Source of the DNA: Rothia mucilaginosa
Lineage (GTDB): Bacteria; Actinomycetota; Actinomycetes; Actinomycetales; Micrococcaceae
DNA: 64,000 nt
Direction: 5' to 3'
NCBI RefSeq assembly: GCF_901875305.1
Contig: NZ_CABFLY010000001.1
Coordinates: forward strand, 1-64,000
Below, piece by piece: positions 41,009 to 50,416 of this stretch. A model generated the notes under the pieces. It searched no databases. It was not told the origin of the DNA and was given only the letters and a program-made list of their open reading frames with translations. The translations under genes and the position numbers were made by a program. Within the stretch, counting starts at the first letter, position 1, and every line of letters starts with the position of its first letter.

Positions 41009-44000
41009 CTACTCCACCAGGCCCGCAAAGCCCGACAGAGCCAGCACCTCCTCAACATCCTGCGGCACCGAACGCGCCACCCACGGCGAATGCACCAACA
41101 CCGCCCGCCACTGACCGCGCGATACCGCTACGTTCAAACGATTCGGCGACAGCACAAACCCGGCACCGCGCCCAGAATCAACCCGCGACGACGCCAATGA
41201 CACCAACACCACCGCAGCCTCCTGACCCTGGAACTTATCCACCGTACCCACACGCACGCCAGCACCCGAAGAATCCGCCAAACCAGCCGCAATCAGCGCC
41301 TCACGCACACAATCAACCTGCGCGTTATACGCCGCCACCACAATGCAATCCTCAGCCGCCAACGGGCGCGGCTCAGCACCGGCCGCCGAAACCCACTCGC
41401 GGCCCAACAACTCGCGCACGCAATCCACCACCGCCTGCGCCTCCTGCACAGAACGCACCGAACAGCCCGAATGCTCCACCGGATACGACACCACACCCGG
41501 CGCAACACCCTGCAGAGCACGACCAGCCGTAGCCGCCGCGCTCGCCAACGCGCCATCATACGACAGCCACGAAACCCGCTCGCACAGCGCCGAATCCATA
41601 CGCCACGACTCACCCAAGAAATAGCCGAAGCGCGGGTCCAGCGCCGCCGCACCGTCAGACAACCAGCCCAGCGCCGAAACATCCACTGGGTACGGGTGCA
41701 CACCCGTCGACACCTGCGGCAACTGCTGCGGGTCCCCCAGTAGCAGCACCGAACGCGCCGCACGAGCCGCCGCCACCGTATTCGTCAGAGAGAACTGGCC
41801 CGCCTCATCAACCACCAGCACATCCAGCGACCCGGAAGGCACGCGACGCTCACTCACGTAATCCCATACCGTGCCGCCAAACAGCAGGCCGCCCGCACCA
41901 GAAATCAGCTCCACCAGCTCAGAATCAGACACCTCAGACCATGGAGCGTCCGGAGTCACCGACTTACCGCGCAGACGCACCGCACGGGAGGCGTCAAAAC
42001 CATCACGGGCACAGCACGCCACCATGAGGTTCTCAATCACCGCATGAGACTGAGCCACCACGCCAACCTTCGCGCCCTCAGCCACCAGGCGCGCAATCAC
42101 ATGCGAGGCGAGGAAGGTCTTACCCGCACCCGGAGGGCCCTGAACCGCCACATAGGAGCGGTCGAGAGCGCGAACCGCCGCGTGCACGGCATCCACCGTG
42201 GGCAGGTCAGAGCTGGAAAAATCAACCTCACAAGGTAGATTTTCTGCATTTTTGGCGTTCGAGGCGCCCTTCTTCAGGCGCGGCGCGCGGCGGAACAGCA
42301 AATCCGCGGAGGCGCTCTTCACCCCCGTCAGCGAAGCCGCCGCATCGAGCACGCTCGGCAGGGCACGGGGCGGGTCAGGGGTCTCGGCGGACTCGCTGGA
42401 AGCTTCGGAATCTTCGCCGGGCACGGGGTCATTAAGCGCGGGGTCGTTGGGCATGAGCGCGCCGTCGAAAAGCAGCCCGTGCACATCAGCCTGCAGAGCC
42501 GCCTCAATCGTCGCCGTAGACACCGGGTCACCCGGACCGATACCCGAGGGCAGTGCGCCGTGCGGCTCATCCTTCACACGGATGCGCTCCTGCAGAAGCA
42601 CCTCCAAGAACTCGCCGGTCGACTCTTCAGCTGCTTCGGAATTGGCGGAATTCTCGGATCCGGCACCGAAACCGCCCTGCGCCACCGCCAGCACACGCAT
42701 GCCAAAGAAACCCGTCGCCGCCAACTCGGCGGGCACACGCTCACCCGGATTCGACGCACGGAAATAATTCAGCTGCGACTCCATGCGGTCCAGCGCAATC
42801 TGCGGGCTCAGCCCCGCCTCATACGCACAAAAAACCGCACGGTCAGAGGGCGCAATCACCAGGCTCGGGTCAGCCTCAATACGCGCACGCAACAGGCGCA
42901 CCTGCGCGCCGCGCACACGATACCAGCCGGGGGCGCCCTCAACCTCGGCGGGCTCCTTCATGGCGGCAGCGAACGCCTCCTCCTCGGCGGGGGTGCTCAG
43001 AAGCGCCTGTGCTTGCTCCACCGAAAGCATCTGCACCCGGTCAAGATACGCGTAATCGCGGCTCGCCACCCACGCCGTCGGGCCGTCCTCCAGGCGGCGA
43101 ATGTGCTCACGCCAGAATGGGGCACGCTCTCGGCGGTGATAATTCGTCATGGACAGCAGCATCGCCGCCTCAAACTTACCGGCACCCCAGCCGTGCTCCG
43201 CTGTGTGCTCCTCCAGGGAGGCGAGCTGGGCATCCAGCAGGCACTGCAGGCGGTACTGTTCGCTGTCGTTCTCGACCGCGGCGGGCACCCTGTACATGAC
43301 CGGGTGTTCCTCAGTTTCGGGGTCTTCGGCAGTGTCTTCGGTGACGAGCTTCGGGGCATCGGTCGCGAGGGCAAGAGATGCCGCCGCGTTCAGGCACGCC
43401 GGGCACTCGCCGCAGGTCAGAAAATACGGGATGCGCTCGGCAAGTTCCGCCGGTTCTACACCCTCGTTCAGCGCCTGGGTGAGCAGCAGGAGGCGCTGCT
43501 CCTGCAGGCGAATCAGCGGCAGAATACGCGCCGAATCAACCCGGTGAGGTTGAGGACCGGGGGAGTGGTGCTCGGCGGACTCCGACGCGGACTCCGCGCT
43601 GTACTCATCCGCGCCGTGCTCCAGGTGAAGGTCGAGGCGCCTCGTATTCTCGGCGCTCTCGGTTGCACTAGCGGTCAGCAGGTGCGCCGCCAGGGCACCG
43701 CGCAACAGCGCCCGATGCGTCGCCTCACCCAGGTGCGGGGTGCAGACGATCCGGGCGGTATTGCTCTTGGCGGTGCTGTCCGTAGCCGGGCAGTCGAGGC
43801 GGTCGAGCTCCACCGTGTAGGTCAGCCCCGCCGCGGAGGTCGCCACCAGGGGCACCGGGCGCGCTGTGCCGCCCGCGTGCTCACCGCTGACCACTCCACT
43901 GCCGACCGTTCCACCGGCGGTCAGCGCTCGCAGGCACTCGCGGTACGCTTCGCGGGCGCGCTCGGACTTCTCGGGGGTGGGGCGTGCAGACTGGTTCTGT

Positions 44001-44083
44001 GCACGCTCCCGGAGCCCGGTGTAGAGCCCCAGCTCGCAGGCGGAGGTAGCGGTCAGATCGGCGAGGGTGAAGGTAAGGTCCAT
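41009..44083 (-). CDS. TM0106-type RecB-like nuclease fused to SF1 helicase
   Basis: 1024 aa from ATG 44081-44083 (MDLTFTLADLTATSACELGL). The N-terminal half resembles the TM0106/Cas4-RecB-like nuclease family, with the Cys-rich TCGECPACLNAA that in such proteins holds an iron-sulphur cluster or metal. The C-terminal half is an SF1 (UPF1-like) helicase: Walker A GPPGAGKTF, DEAG box VVDEAGQFSLTN, GDPQQLPQV and the C-terminal AVSRGQWRAVLVHSP. The family is common in actinobacteria; a role in DNA repair or RNA/DNA processing is presumed. Ser/Glu/Ala-rich spacers between the domains are longer than usual. Stand-alone gene; parS-like site just upstream. Confidence 0.85.
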   Translation of the reverse strand: MDLTFTLADLTATSACELGLYTGLRERAQNQSARPTPEKSERAREAYRECLRALTAGGTVGSGVVSGEHAGGTARPVPLVATSAAGLTYTVELDRLDCPATDSTAKSNTARIVCTPHLGEATHRALLRGALAAHLLTASATESAENTRRLDLHLEHGADEYSAESASESAEHHSPGPQPHRVDSARILPLIRLQEQRLLLLTQALNEGVEPAELAERIPYFLTCGECPACLNAAASLALATDAPKLVTEDTAEDPETEEHPVMYRVPAAVENDSEQYRLQCLLDAQLASLEEHTAEHGWGAGKFEAAMLLSMTNYHRRERAPFWREHIRRLEDGPTAWVASRDYAYLDRVQMLSVEQAQALLSTPAEEEAFAAAMKEPAEVEGAPGWYRVRGAQVRLLRARIEADPSLVIAPSDRAVFCAYEAGLSPQIALDRMESQLNYFRASNPGERVPAELAATGFFGMRVLAVAQGGFGAGSENSANSEAAEESTGEFLEVLLQERIRVKDEPHGALPSGIGPGDPVSTATIEAALQADVHGLLFDGALMPNDPALNDPVPGEDSEASSESAETPDPPRALPSVLDAAASLTGVKSASADLLFRRAPRLKKGASNAKNAENLPCEVDFSSSDLPTVDAVHAAVRALDRSYVAVQGPPGAGKTFLASHVIARLVAEGAKVGVVAQSHAVIENLMVACCARDGFDASRAVRLRGKSVTPDAPWSEVSDSELVELISGAGGLLFGGTVWDYVSERRVPSGSLDVLVVDEAGQFSLTNTVAAARAARSVLLLGDPQQLPQVSTGVHPYPVDVSALGWLSDGAAALDPRFGYFLGESWRMDSALCERVSWLSYDGALASAAATAGRALQGVAPGVVSYPVEHSGCSVRSVQEAQAVVDCVRELLGREWVSAAGAEPRPLAAEDCIVVAAYNAQVDCVREALIAAGLADSSGAGVRVGTVDKFQGQEAAVVLVSLASSRVDSGRGAGFVLSPNRLNVAVSRGQWRAVLVHSPWVARSVPQDVEEVLALSGFAGLVE

Positions 44084-44199
44084 GGTGACTTTTCTGCTGG
44101 AGGAGAGAGAAATAGGGCGGGCGTGAAACCCTGCCGGGGAATGGGTACGAACCCCGATTGAGAGGCTTATGAGCATCCCGAGTCGCCCCTCGCCCATAG

Positions 44200-44245
44200 A
44201 GGTTGATTTTCAGGTTTCACGTGAAACACTACAGAAAATCAACCT
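44200..44245. promoter_or_regulatory. parS-like centromere site inside a larger palindrome
   Basis: 44213-44228 reads GGTTTCACGTGAAACA, 15 of 16 matches to the ParB-binding consensus TGTTTCACGTGAAACA. Outer arms AGGTTGATTTTC (44200-44211) and GAAAATCAACCT (44234-44245) are exact complements, so the whole 46 bp forms a nested palindrome between the dacB end (44292) and the helicase start (44083). It may act as a ParB loading site, and the outer stem may also end the dacB transcript. Confidence 0.75.
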
Positions 44246-44291
44246 ATATAGGATGATTTAGAGAGCTTTCGGGGCTATCCGAGCACACACG

Positions 44292-45866
44292 CTAGGAGGC
44301 TGCACCTGCCGCAGCCGCGGTAGAAACTGCCGCCGCGGGCGCCTCCGAAGCACTCGCAGAAGCACTCGGCGCGTTCGAACGGTTCGCAACCGCGGCTGCT
44401 GCAGCATCCGCGCGCTCCTTCGCCGCGGGCAGGGCCTCCGCCCCACCCAGGTCATTCAGAATAATCGCGAAAATCAGGCGGGTGCCGTCGGGCCGGGTCG
44501 CCACGCCGCACAGCGAGGACACCGTGTAGAGGGTGCCCGTCTTGGCGCGTACAAAGCCGCGCGCGTGCACCGAATTTGCCGCCGCAAAACGATCGGACAG
44601 GGTGCCGCTCACGCCCGCGACCGGGAAGGCCAGCATGAGCTGTTCGGCGCGTTCATCAGCATTCAGCAGAGCCACGGTCTGCACCAGAGTCCGGGCGGTC
44701 ACGCGGTCCGTTAGAGACAGGCCGCACACGTCGGCCTGCACCAGGTTGTCTACGGTCACGCCGGCATCCACGAGCGTCTGGCGCACCGTCTGCTGGGCGG
44801 CCTCGGCGCTGCCCTCCATGCCCGCGGCGATGGCGGCGTAGCGTCCCAGCACCTCGGCCAGGGCGTTATCGGATTCGAGCATCATGTGCCGCGCTTGCTC
44901 GAACAGAGTGGCCGACTCCACCGCCCCCACCTCGGTCGCCCCGGTGGGGGCGGTCGCGCGCTCGGCCAGGGTAAAGCTCAGGCCCGAATCCTTGCCGGCG
45001 GTGTTGAGCGCATCCATGAACGCCTGCTGGGCGGCCACGGCGGCATCCTCCGGGCGCACGGGGCCGCTTGCGGTCGACTTGCCCGGCACAGTGTGCGATT
45101 CGAGGGCCATCGGATGAATAGCGGTAATCTGCCCGCTGGACACGTCGCCCTCCTCCCAACCGGGGTTGACGCTCGGGCCGGTGAACAGCGCGGTGTCCAG
45201 ATAGATGGGCATGGCGCCGGCCGGCTTCTCTCCCGCGGCAATGGCCTTGACCGTCTGCTCGGCAAGGGTGGCCAGGCCGGCCCGGCCCACGACCTGATTC
45301 GGGTCGGAGGCCCCCGCACCCAGCAGGGAGTCGCCTCCGGCCACGAGGTACAGCGCATCGCCCTGGCGCACCGCGCGGGTGGTCAGGCGGGCCTGCAGGT
45401 TGGCGTGGCGGCTCAGGGTGAAGAAGGTCAGGATCTTGAAGGTGGAGGCGGGCACGCGCGCGGTATCGGCGTTGGCGGCGTACAGGTCGGCGGGCGCAGT
45501 GGCCGCCTTGATGCTGGGCAGGTTGCCGTCCAGGCCGGTCACGAGGATGCTGTACTGCGGGTAGGTGCCGTCGGAAAATAGCTTGTCGAGGCTGGCACGT
45601 AGGCGCTCGGCCTCCTCTGCGTTCAGCGCGGGTGCGAGGCTCGGGGTAGCGCTTGCGGAGGCGGTCGCCTCGGCGGTGCCGGTGGGGCTGCTGGATGCGC
45701 TTCCCGAGGGGCTTACAGAGCCTTGGGGGCGCTTCTGCTCCACGGCAGCCGATCCGCAGGCGGTCAGCAGGAACATGCCGCCGAGAGTGAGGGCGGCGCG
45801 GCGGGTGAGGGTTCGGCCGGCGTGAGGGAGGCCGGGGGTCTGTGCGTGAGGATTGATGGAGGGCAT
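44292..45866 (-). CDS. dacB: D-alanyl-D-alanine carboxypeptidase/endopeptidase (PBP4, DacB type)
   Basis: 524 aa from ATG 45864-45866. Twin-arginine-like TRRAALTLGGMFLLTAC with a lipobox, so exported and probably lipid-anchored; then a Ser/Ala-rich linker to about residue 85. S13-family penicillin-binding protein motifs in order: SxxK as PASTFKILTF, SxN as LESDNALAEVLGRY, and KTG as VRAKTGTLYTVSSLCG. It trims D-Ala from peptidoglycan stem peptides and can cut cross-links. The C-terminus has an Ala/Ser-rich low-complexity tail (about 35 residues). Near ppa, as in many actinobacteria, but divergent from it. Confidence 0.93.
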   Translation of the reverse strand: MPSINPHAQTPGLPHAGRTLTRRAALTLGGMFLLTACGSAAVEQKRPQGSVSPSGSASSSPTGTAEATASASATPSLAPALNAEEAERLRASLDKLFSDGTYPQYSILVTGLDGNLPSIKAATAPADLYAANADTARVPASTFKILTFFTLSRHANLQARLTTRAVRQGDALYLVAGGDSLLGAGASDPNQVVGRAGLATLAEQTVKAIAAGEKPAGAMPIYLDTALFTGPSVNPGWEEGDVSSGQITAIHPMALESHTVPGKSTASGPVRPEDAAVAAQQAFMDALNTAGKDSGLSFTLAERATAPTGATEVGAVESATLFEQARHMMLESDNALAEVLGRYAAIAAGMEGSAEAAQQTVRQTLVDAGVTVDNLVQADVCGLSLTDRVTARTLVQTVALLNADERAEQLMLAFPVAGVSGTLSDRFAAANSVHARGFVRAKTGTLYTVSSLCGVATRPDGTRLIFAIILNDLGGAEALPAAKERADAAAAAVANRSNAPSASASASEAPAAAVSTAAAAGAAS

Positions 45867-46059
45867 CCTTTGAGCATAGCGGCAGGGTGTGGCGGGTATC
45901 GAATTGGGGCGTTGCCTACACCGCCTTGTTTTGCCCCCGTAATACGCGGTTTCGGCACGTGCGAACGGGTTACAATGGGTGAGTTCAACACCTAGCTTTC
46001 GCACCCGTGCGCCGAAGTCGCCGCGAAAGTGACTCTAACTCACGAGAAAGAAGGTTCCG

Positions 46060-46545
46060 ATGGAACTCGACGTCACTATTGAAATTCCCCGCGGCTCCCG
46101 CGTGAAGTACGAAGTGGACCACGAGACCGGCCGCCTGCGCCTGGACCGTGTGCTGTTCACCTCCATGCAGTACCCCACCGCTTACGGCTACTTCGAGAAC
46201 ACCCTGGGTGAGGATGGCGACCCGCTGGACGCCATGCTGATCCTGGACGTTGACGTGGTTCCCGGCGTGCTGGTTGAGGCTCGCCCGGTTGCAGTGTTCA
46301 ACATGACCGACGAGGCTGGCGGCGACGCTAAGGTTCTGTGCGTTCCCACCGACAAGCGTTACGACCACATCAAGTCCCTGGCTGATGTCTCCGAGCAGCT
46401 GAAGGCTGAGATTCAGCACTTCTTCGAGCGTTACAAGGACTTGGAGCCCGGCAAGTGGGTTAAGGGCGAGGGCTGGGATGACCTGGCTGCTGCTGAGAAG
46501 ATGGTCCAGGAGGCTATCGACCGTTTCGCAGCTGAGGGTCACTAA
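46060..46545 (+). CDS. ppa: Inorganic pyrophosphatase
   Basis: 161 aa, family I soluble pyrophosphatase. It hydrolyses pyrophosphate to drive biosynthesis. Visible: the N-terminal [20 protein letters not shown], the [35 protein letters not shown] segment with the metal-binding EDGDPLDAM signature, and [17 protein letters not shown]. The usual length for bacteria/actinobacteria. Ribosome-binding site GAAGG about 6 nt before ATG. Monocistronic, with a terminator at 46579. Confidence 0.97.
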   Translation: MELDVTIEIPRGSRVKYEVDHETGRLRLDRVLFTSMQYPTAYGYFENTLGEDGDPLDAMLILDVDVVPGVLVEARPVAVFNMTDEAGGDAKVLCVPTDKRYDHIKSLADVSEQLKAEIQHFFERYKDLEPGKWVKGEGWDDLAAAEKMVQEAIDRFAAEGH

Positions 46546-46578
46546 GCTGCCGCACCGTTAGGTGCATCAGGTTTTGGA

Positions 46579-46650
46579 GGGGGCGTGTTCCCTGCGTCTG
46601 GTTCGTGCGAGTTTTCGTGCGTGCTGGAGGCGGCGGGCACGCCCCCTTTT
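46579..46650 (+). terminator. Terminator of ppa
   Basis: GGGGGCGTG (46579-46587) pairs with CACGCCCCC (46638-46646), followed by TTTT; the 50-nt loop has no further obvious structure. Confidence 0.75.
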
Positions 46651-46698
46651 GCTGTGTTCCTTGGCTGTGTTCGGAGGTTCCGCGGAAGGGTGTGTAGC

Positions 46699-46773
46699 CG
46701 AACTATTCTTCGGAAAATAGCTTCAGAGAGCCTCTTGGGGTGCTAATATAGGCGTATTGCGAAGAATAGTTCG
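46699..46773. promoter_or_regulatory. Inverted-repeat operator pair before hipBA
   Basis: CGAACTATTCTTCG (46699-46712) and CGAAGAATAGTTCG (46760-46773) are exact 14-bp complements with centres 61 bp apart, placed 40-114 bp before hipB. This is the arrangement expected for cooperative HipB binding and autorepression. A promoter between them would be blocked when bound. Confidence 0.7.
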
Positions 46774-46812
46774 TATAACCTGAGGTTCTGCAGCGGTGAG
46801 GAGGAAGCCCCT

Positions 46813-47037
46813 ATGGCATTCGACGCAACTAGGTTCGCGCAGGAATTTGGTGCCCAGGTTCGCGCCGTCCGCAAGTACGAAAAAATCACCCAAATGGAGT
46901 TGGCGTGGATGGTCGGGCTCAGCGATAAAACAATCCGCGATATTGAGCGTGGGCTACCCGGCCCGTCAATTGGCGCGGTCCTCAAAGTCGCCCAAGAGCT
47001 CGGCATCGAGCTGGCCATCACCAACCCCCTCACCTAA
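46813..47037 (+). CDS. hipB: HipB-type antitoxin, helix-turn-helix
   Basis: 74 aa; GAGGAGG about 7 nt before the ATG. XRE/Cro helix-turn-helix: VRAVRKYEKITQMELAWMVG LSDKTIRDIERG, followed by a short IGAVLKVAQELGIELAI dimerisation tail. Small DNA-binding protein that pairs with the kinase encoded 45 bp downstream; expected to repress its own operon through the 14-bp inverted repeat upstream and to hold HipA inactive. Confidence 0.85.
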   Translation: MAFDATRFAQEFGAQVRAVRKYEKITQMELAWMVGLSDKTIRDIERGLPGPSIGAVLKVAQELGIELAITNPLT

Positions 47038-47082
47038 CCCCTCCCGCACACTGCGATAGAAAACAGAACCTGGAGAAAAGCC

Positions 47083-48324
47083 ATGACAGATGAACTTATG
47101 GCAGATGTCTATAAAGATGGTGTTCTCGCCGCATATTTGAGGCGAGACGCCAACGGGCTGATTCATTTCACCTACCGAGCAGAATATGATGGTCCGGCGG
47201 TTGCTACGAGCCTGCCTTTGGGCACGGAATATACTGCAGAATCAATTCCTCCTTTCTTTCAGAATCTTTTGCCCGAAGGCTATAGGCTCGACGTCGTTAG
47301 TTCCGAGAAAAAAATCAGCAAAAACAACACCCTGGGCTTATTGCTGGTCATTGGTTCTGACGTTCCAGGTGACGTACAAATTATTGAGCATGGACGGGAA
47401 CTGTACACCGCTCCTGCCGCATTGGTGAACAACCCTGAGGTTGTTTCCTTTGCAGAACTTATGGGCACGGTTGACCGCCGAGGACTGCCTGGCGTTCAAG
47501 AAAAGTTGAGTGCCGTCATGAAAACCCTGCCCGTGCATTGGACGGGTGCCGGCTACGATGCGCTTCTGAAAATCAGCCCGCAACGCATGCCCGGGCTCGT
47601 GGAAAACGAAGCTGCCCACCTTACGGCGGCCGCACTCATGGGGATTCCTGTAGCTCAGCATGAGCTTGTCTATGATCGAGACGGCGTATCAGGTTTGATG
47701 GTTTCTCGATTCGACAGAACACCCTCCGGGGGACGCATCGCTATGGAGGATGGCGCACAGATTTTGGGTGTTCCTTCGGGTGAGAAATACACGGAAGATA
47801 ATCCTGCTGTGACAACAGAAAGTGTCATTCAAGCAATGGTGAAGCTTGCTGCTTCCCCTGCTATTGCCCGCAGGAATCTTTACATGCATTTTCTCTACGC
47901 TTGGCTGACCGGTAATGGGGACCTGCACGCAAAAAATATCTCGCTCCTCAAGGGACGCCGTGGATGGGAAGTAGCTCCTATCTACGACATCCCCTGTTCG
48001 CTCGTGCACATTAAATCTTTATCCATGGCGCTTAGCGTCAACGGAAAAGATAATTCGAATCCCGGTGACGGTTCGCCGCCCGAAGATTGGAAGATTACTG
48101 TTGACGATTGGCTTGCTCTCGCAGAGACTATCGGTCTTCCGCCTAAGGTGCAGAAAGACGCTCTAACTCGTGCGCTCAAAGCGGCTCGAGCAGTTCGCTG
48201 GCCCACAGACCGCGCCGCCCCGGGATATGTTTTCAACTCGAATGCCTCACCGTTTAAGGCCATGCAGAAAGAGTTGGAACGCCGCCAGGACGAGTTTGAA
48301 GAGTACCTTCATACGCGCTCCTAA
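47083..48324 (+). CDS. hipA: HipA-type serine/threonine kinase toxin
   Basis: 413 aa; GGAG 8 nt before ATG. N-terminal HipA domain (YKDGVLAAYLRRDANGLIHFTY, then NLLPEGYRLDVV) and the kinase-like core: ISPQRMPGLVENEAAHLTAAALMG, MVSRFDR, the catalytic loop GNGDLHAKN (residues 277-285, Asp280 and Asn285) and the metal-binding YDIPCSL. Family knowledge: HipA phosphorylates a tRNA synthetase (GltX in E. coli) and causes growth arrest and persistence; here the target is unproven. Moderately lower GC than the flanking ppa and tilS, so the pair was probably gained horizontally. Confidence 0.9.
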   Translation: MTDELMADVYKDGVLAAYLRRDANGLIHFTYRAEYDGPAVATSLPLGTEYTAESIPPFFQNLLPEGYRLDVVSSEKKISKNNTLGLLLVIGSDVPGDVQIIEHGRELYTAPAALVNNPEVVSFAELMGTVDRRGLPGVQEKLSAVMKTLPVHWTGAGYDALLKISPQRMPGLVENEAAHLTAAALMGIPVAQHELVYDRDGVSGLMVSRFDRTPSGGRIAMEDGAQILGVPSGEKYTEDNPAVTTESVIQAMVKLAASPAIARRNLYMHFLYAWLTGNGDLHAKNISLLKGRRGWEVAPIYDIPCSLVHIKSLSMALSVNGKDNSNPGDGSPPEDWKITVDDWLALAETIGLPPKVQKDALTRALKAARAVRWPTDRAAPGYVFNSNASPFKAMQKELERRQDEFEEYLHTRS

Positions 48325-48418
48325 GGCTTCTGACTTCTTGAGCCTTCGTTATTTCTAAACTCTCCTCGTGAAGTATCTATCTACATAGACACTTCGCAAT
48401 TTCTATAAAGGAACCACC

Positions 48419-49561
48419 ATGCAGAATGGACGCGCAGGACGCCTGCACCCCGCCGTCGGCACTGCCCGCCGCCACCTCGCCGCCGCCCTCGAAAAGCTCC
48501 TGGGCGCCGGAAGCATTAAAGCTACCGGGCGCTCCCGCACCAGCCGCACCGCCCCCGAGCCGGACGCCGCCGCCCTGCCCCTGCTCCTGGTCGCCTGCAG
48601 CGGCGGCCCCGACTCCCTCGCGCTGGCAGCCATTGCCGCGCACTTCGCCCGCCGCGGCGACGTGCGCGTAGGCGCCATCATCGTTGACCACGACCTACAA
48701 GAAGACTCCGCCGCGGTCGCCGCGCAGACCGCGCAGACCCTCACCGACCTGGGGCTTCACCCCGTCATCACTGAAAAAGTGCAGGTTCCCGTCGGGAACA
48801 TGGGCCCCGAAATGGCGGCGCGCACCGCCCGCTACACCGCCTTCACGAAAGCCGTTGAAGCCACCGGCGCCCGCGCCGTGCTCCTCGGCCACACCCTCGA
48901 CGACCAGGCAGAAACCGTACTGCTCGGCCTGAGCCGCGGCTCCGGCACCCGCTCCCTGGCGGGCATGCCTCCCGTGCGCATCGAAGAGGGCGTTACCTAC
49001 CTGCGTCCCTTCCTCGGCCTGCGCCGCACCGACATGCTCGATATTTGCGACGCCGAAACCCTCACCCCCTGGATTGACCCGACCAACGCCGATGAAACGC
49101 TGATGCGCGCCCGCATCCGCCACAGCGTGCTGCCCTACCTTGAGGAGTACCTCGGCGGGGACGTCGCCCGCTCCCTGGCGCGTACCGCCGCCGTGGCCGG
49201 CCCCGACGCCGACTACCTCGATGAACAGGCTCGCGAGGCTTTCGAACGGGTGCTGCTACCCGCCGGAACCGCCGTGCGCGGCATCGAACGTGAGGATGCC
49301 GTACTGCTGGACCGTACGCAGGTGGCGGCGCTACATCCGGCGTTGCGCCTGCGCGTGCTCGCCGCCGCCTGCAAGGCCGCCGGGGGAGAGAACCCCGGCT
49401 TTGAGCGCCTGCAGGCGCTGGACGCCTTCGCCGCAGAATACGCGGTAGCGGGCCCGGTTCAGATGCCCGGTCACGTGAGCGCCTACCGTCGCCGCAAGGT
49501 TGCGCACCCGGTGGCCGGTGAGCGCGTGGATGCGCTGGTCCTCGTGCCCACCCGCGGGTAG
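48419..49561 (+). CDS. tilS: tRNA(Ile)-lysidine synthase
   Basis: 380 aa, ribosome-binding site AAAGGA 8 nt before ATG. PP-loop ATPase: ACSGGPDSLALA (SGGxDS) followed by VGAIIVDHDLQEDS, LGHTLDDQAETVL and SLAGMPPVRIEEGVTYLRPFL. It converts C34 of the CAU-anticodon tRNA-Ile to lysidine, so that AUA codons are read as Ile; essential in nearly all bacteria. The N-terminal 45 residues before the PP-loop and the C-terminal 100 are the variable parts; the order tilS-hpt-ftsH-folE is the standard actinobacterial cluster. Confidence 0.95.
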   Translation: MQNGRAGRLHPAVGTARRHLAAALEKLLGAGSIKATGRSRTSRTAPEPDAAALPLLLVACSGGPDSLALAAIAAHFARRGDVRVGAIIVDHDLQEDSAAVAAQTAQTLTDLGLHPVITEKVQVPVGNMGPEMAARTARYTAFTKAVEATGARAVLLGHTLDDQAETVLLGLSRGSGTRSLAGMPPVRIEEGVTYLRPFLGLRRTDMLDICDAETLTPWIDPTNADETLMRARIRHSVLPYLEEYLGGDVARSLARTAAVAGPDADYLDEQAREAFERVLLPAGTAVRGIEREDAVLLDRTQVAALHPALRLRVLAAACKAAGGENPGFERLQALDAFAAEYAVAGPVQMPGHVSAYRRRKVAHPVAGERVDALVLVPTRG

Positions 49562-49718
49562 CCGCCGCTCTGCCGCTGAGGCTTCGGTGCCGCCTGTCGC
49601 AAACCTGCCTCCCGGACCGCCGATAGCGTCCCCGCATGTCACTTTGGGTATTGTTCCGGTCTCGTGCTGGGGGACCTGCGGGGGTGTGAGGGCGTGGTGA
49701 GGTGCGCCGAAGCACGTT

Positions 49719-49735
49719 TTTAAGTCATACTTAAA
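49719..49735. promoter_or_regulatory. Palindrome TTTAAGT-CAT-ACTTAAA upstream of hpt
   Basis: 7-bp perfect arms, AT-rich, in the GC-rich 272-bp tilS-hpt gap, 99 bp before hpt. Could be an operator or a promoter -10 neighbourhood; no regulator recognised. Confidence 0.35.
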
Positions 49736-49833
49736 GCGAACACCATCCACATTATCCGGTGCGGGGTGCCCGCCAGCGAGCGGTCTGCGCCCTCCCGGAG
49801 GCGCAGTAGCGTCCAATATACGAAGGAATTATC

Positions 49834-50385
49834 GTGCAGGCTATCGACGTGAAGGACGATATTAAGAACGTACTCTTCACCAAGGAAGAGATCAATGCGA
49901 AGATCGCCGAGCTGGCGGCTCGCATCGACGAAGACTACGCCGGTAAGGACGTGTTGCTCGTAGGCGTGCTGAAGGGCGCCGTCATGGTGATGGCTGACCT
50001 CTCCCGCGCGCTGAAGGGTCACTACACCATGGACTGGATGGCTGTCTCCTCCTACGGCTCCGGCACCAAGTCCTCCGGTGTGGTCCGCATCCTGAAGGAC
50101 CTGGACACCGACCTGGTCGGCCGTGACGTGCTGATTGTTGAGGACATCATCGACTCCGGTCTGACCCTGGCCTGGTTGCAGCAGAACCTGATTTCTCGCG
50201 GCGCCGCAACCGTTGAAATTTGCGCCCTCCTACGCAAGCCCAAGGTCGTCAAGGCTGACGTCAATGTCAAGTACGTTGGCTGGGACATCGAGCCCGAGTT
50301 CGTGGTCGGTTACGGTCTGGACTTCGCTGAGAAGTACCGCAACCTGGACTGCGTCGCCACCCTGCACCCGCACGTGTACTCCTAA
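49834..50385 (+). CDS. hpt: Hypoxanthine phosphoribosyltransferase
   Basis: 183 aa from GTG 49834, preceded by GAAGGA. It salvages hypoxanthine (and usually guanine) with PRPP to IMP/GMP. The PRPP loop VLIVEDIIDSGLTLAWL (VEDIIDSG) is intact; VLLVGVLKGAVMVMADLSRAL and MDWMAVSSYGSGTKSSG are the typical type I PRTase pieces, and WDIEPEFVVGYGLDFAEKYRNL ends the protein. Conserved position between tilS and ftsH; terminator follows. Confidence 0.96.
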   Translation: MQAIDVKDDIKNVLFTKEEINAKIAELAARIDEDYAGKDVLLVGVLKGAVMVMADLSRALKGHYTMDWMAVSSYGSGTKSSGVVRILKDLDTDLVGRDVLIVEDIIDSGLTLAWLQQNLISRGAATVEICALLRKPKVVKADVNVKYVGWDIEPEFVVGYGLDFAEKYRNLDCVATLHPHVYS

Positions 50386-50416
50386 ACTTCATCGTCGGCA
50401 CCCGAAACGCCGATAC

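Noticed and set aside
42479..44161. Long open frame antisense to the nuclease-helicase gene
   Set aside because: Arg/His/Gln-rich shadow; the minus-strand frame has the helicase motifs.
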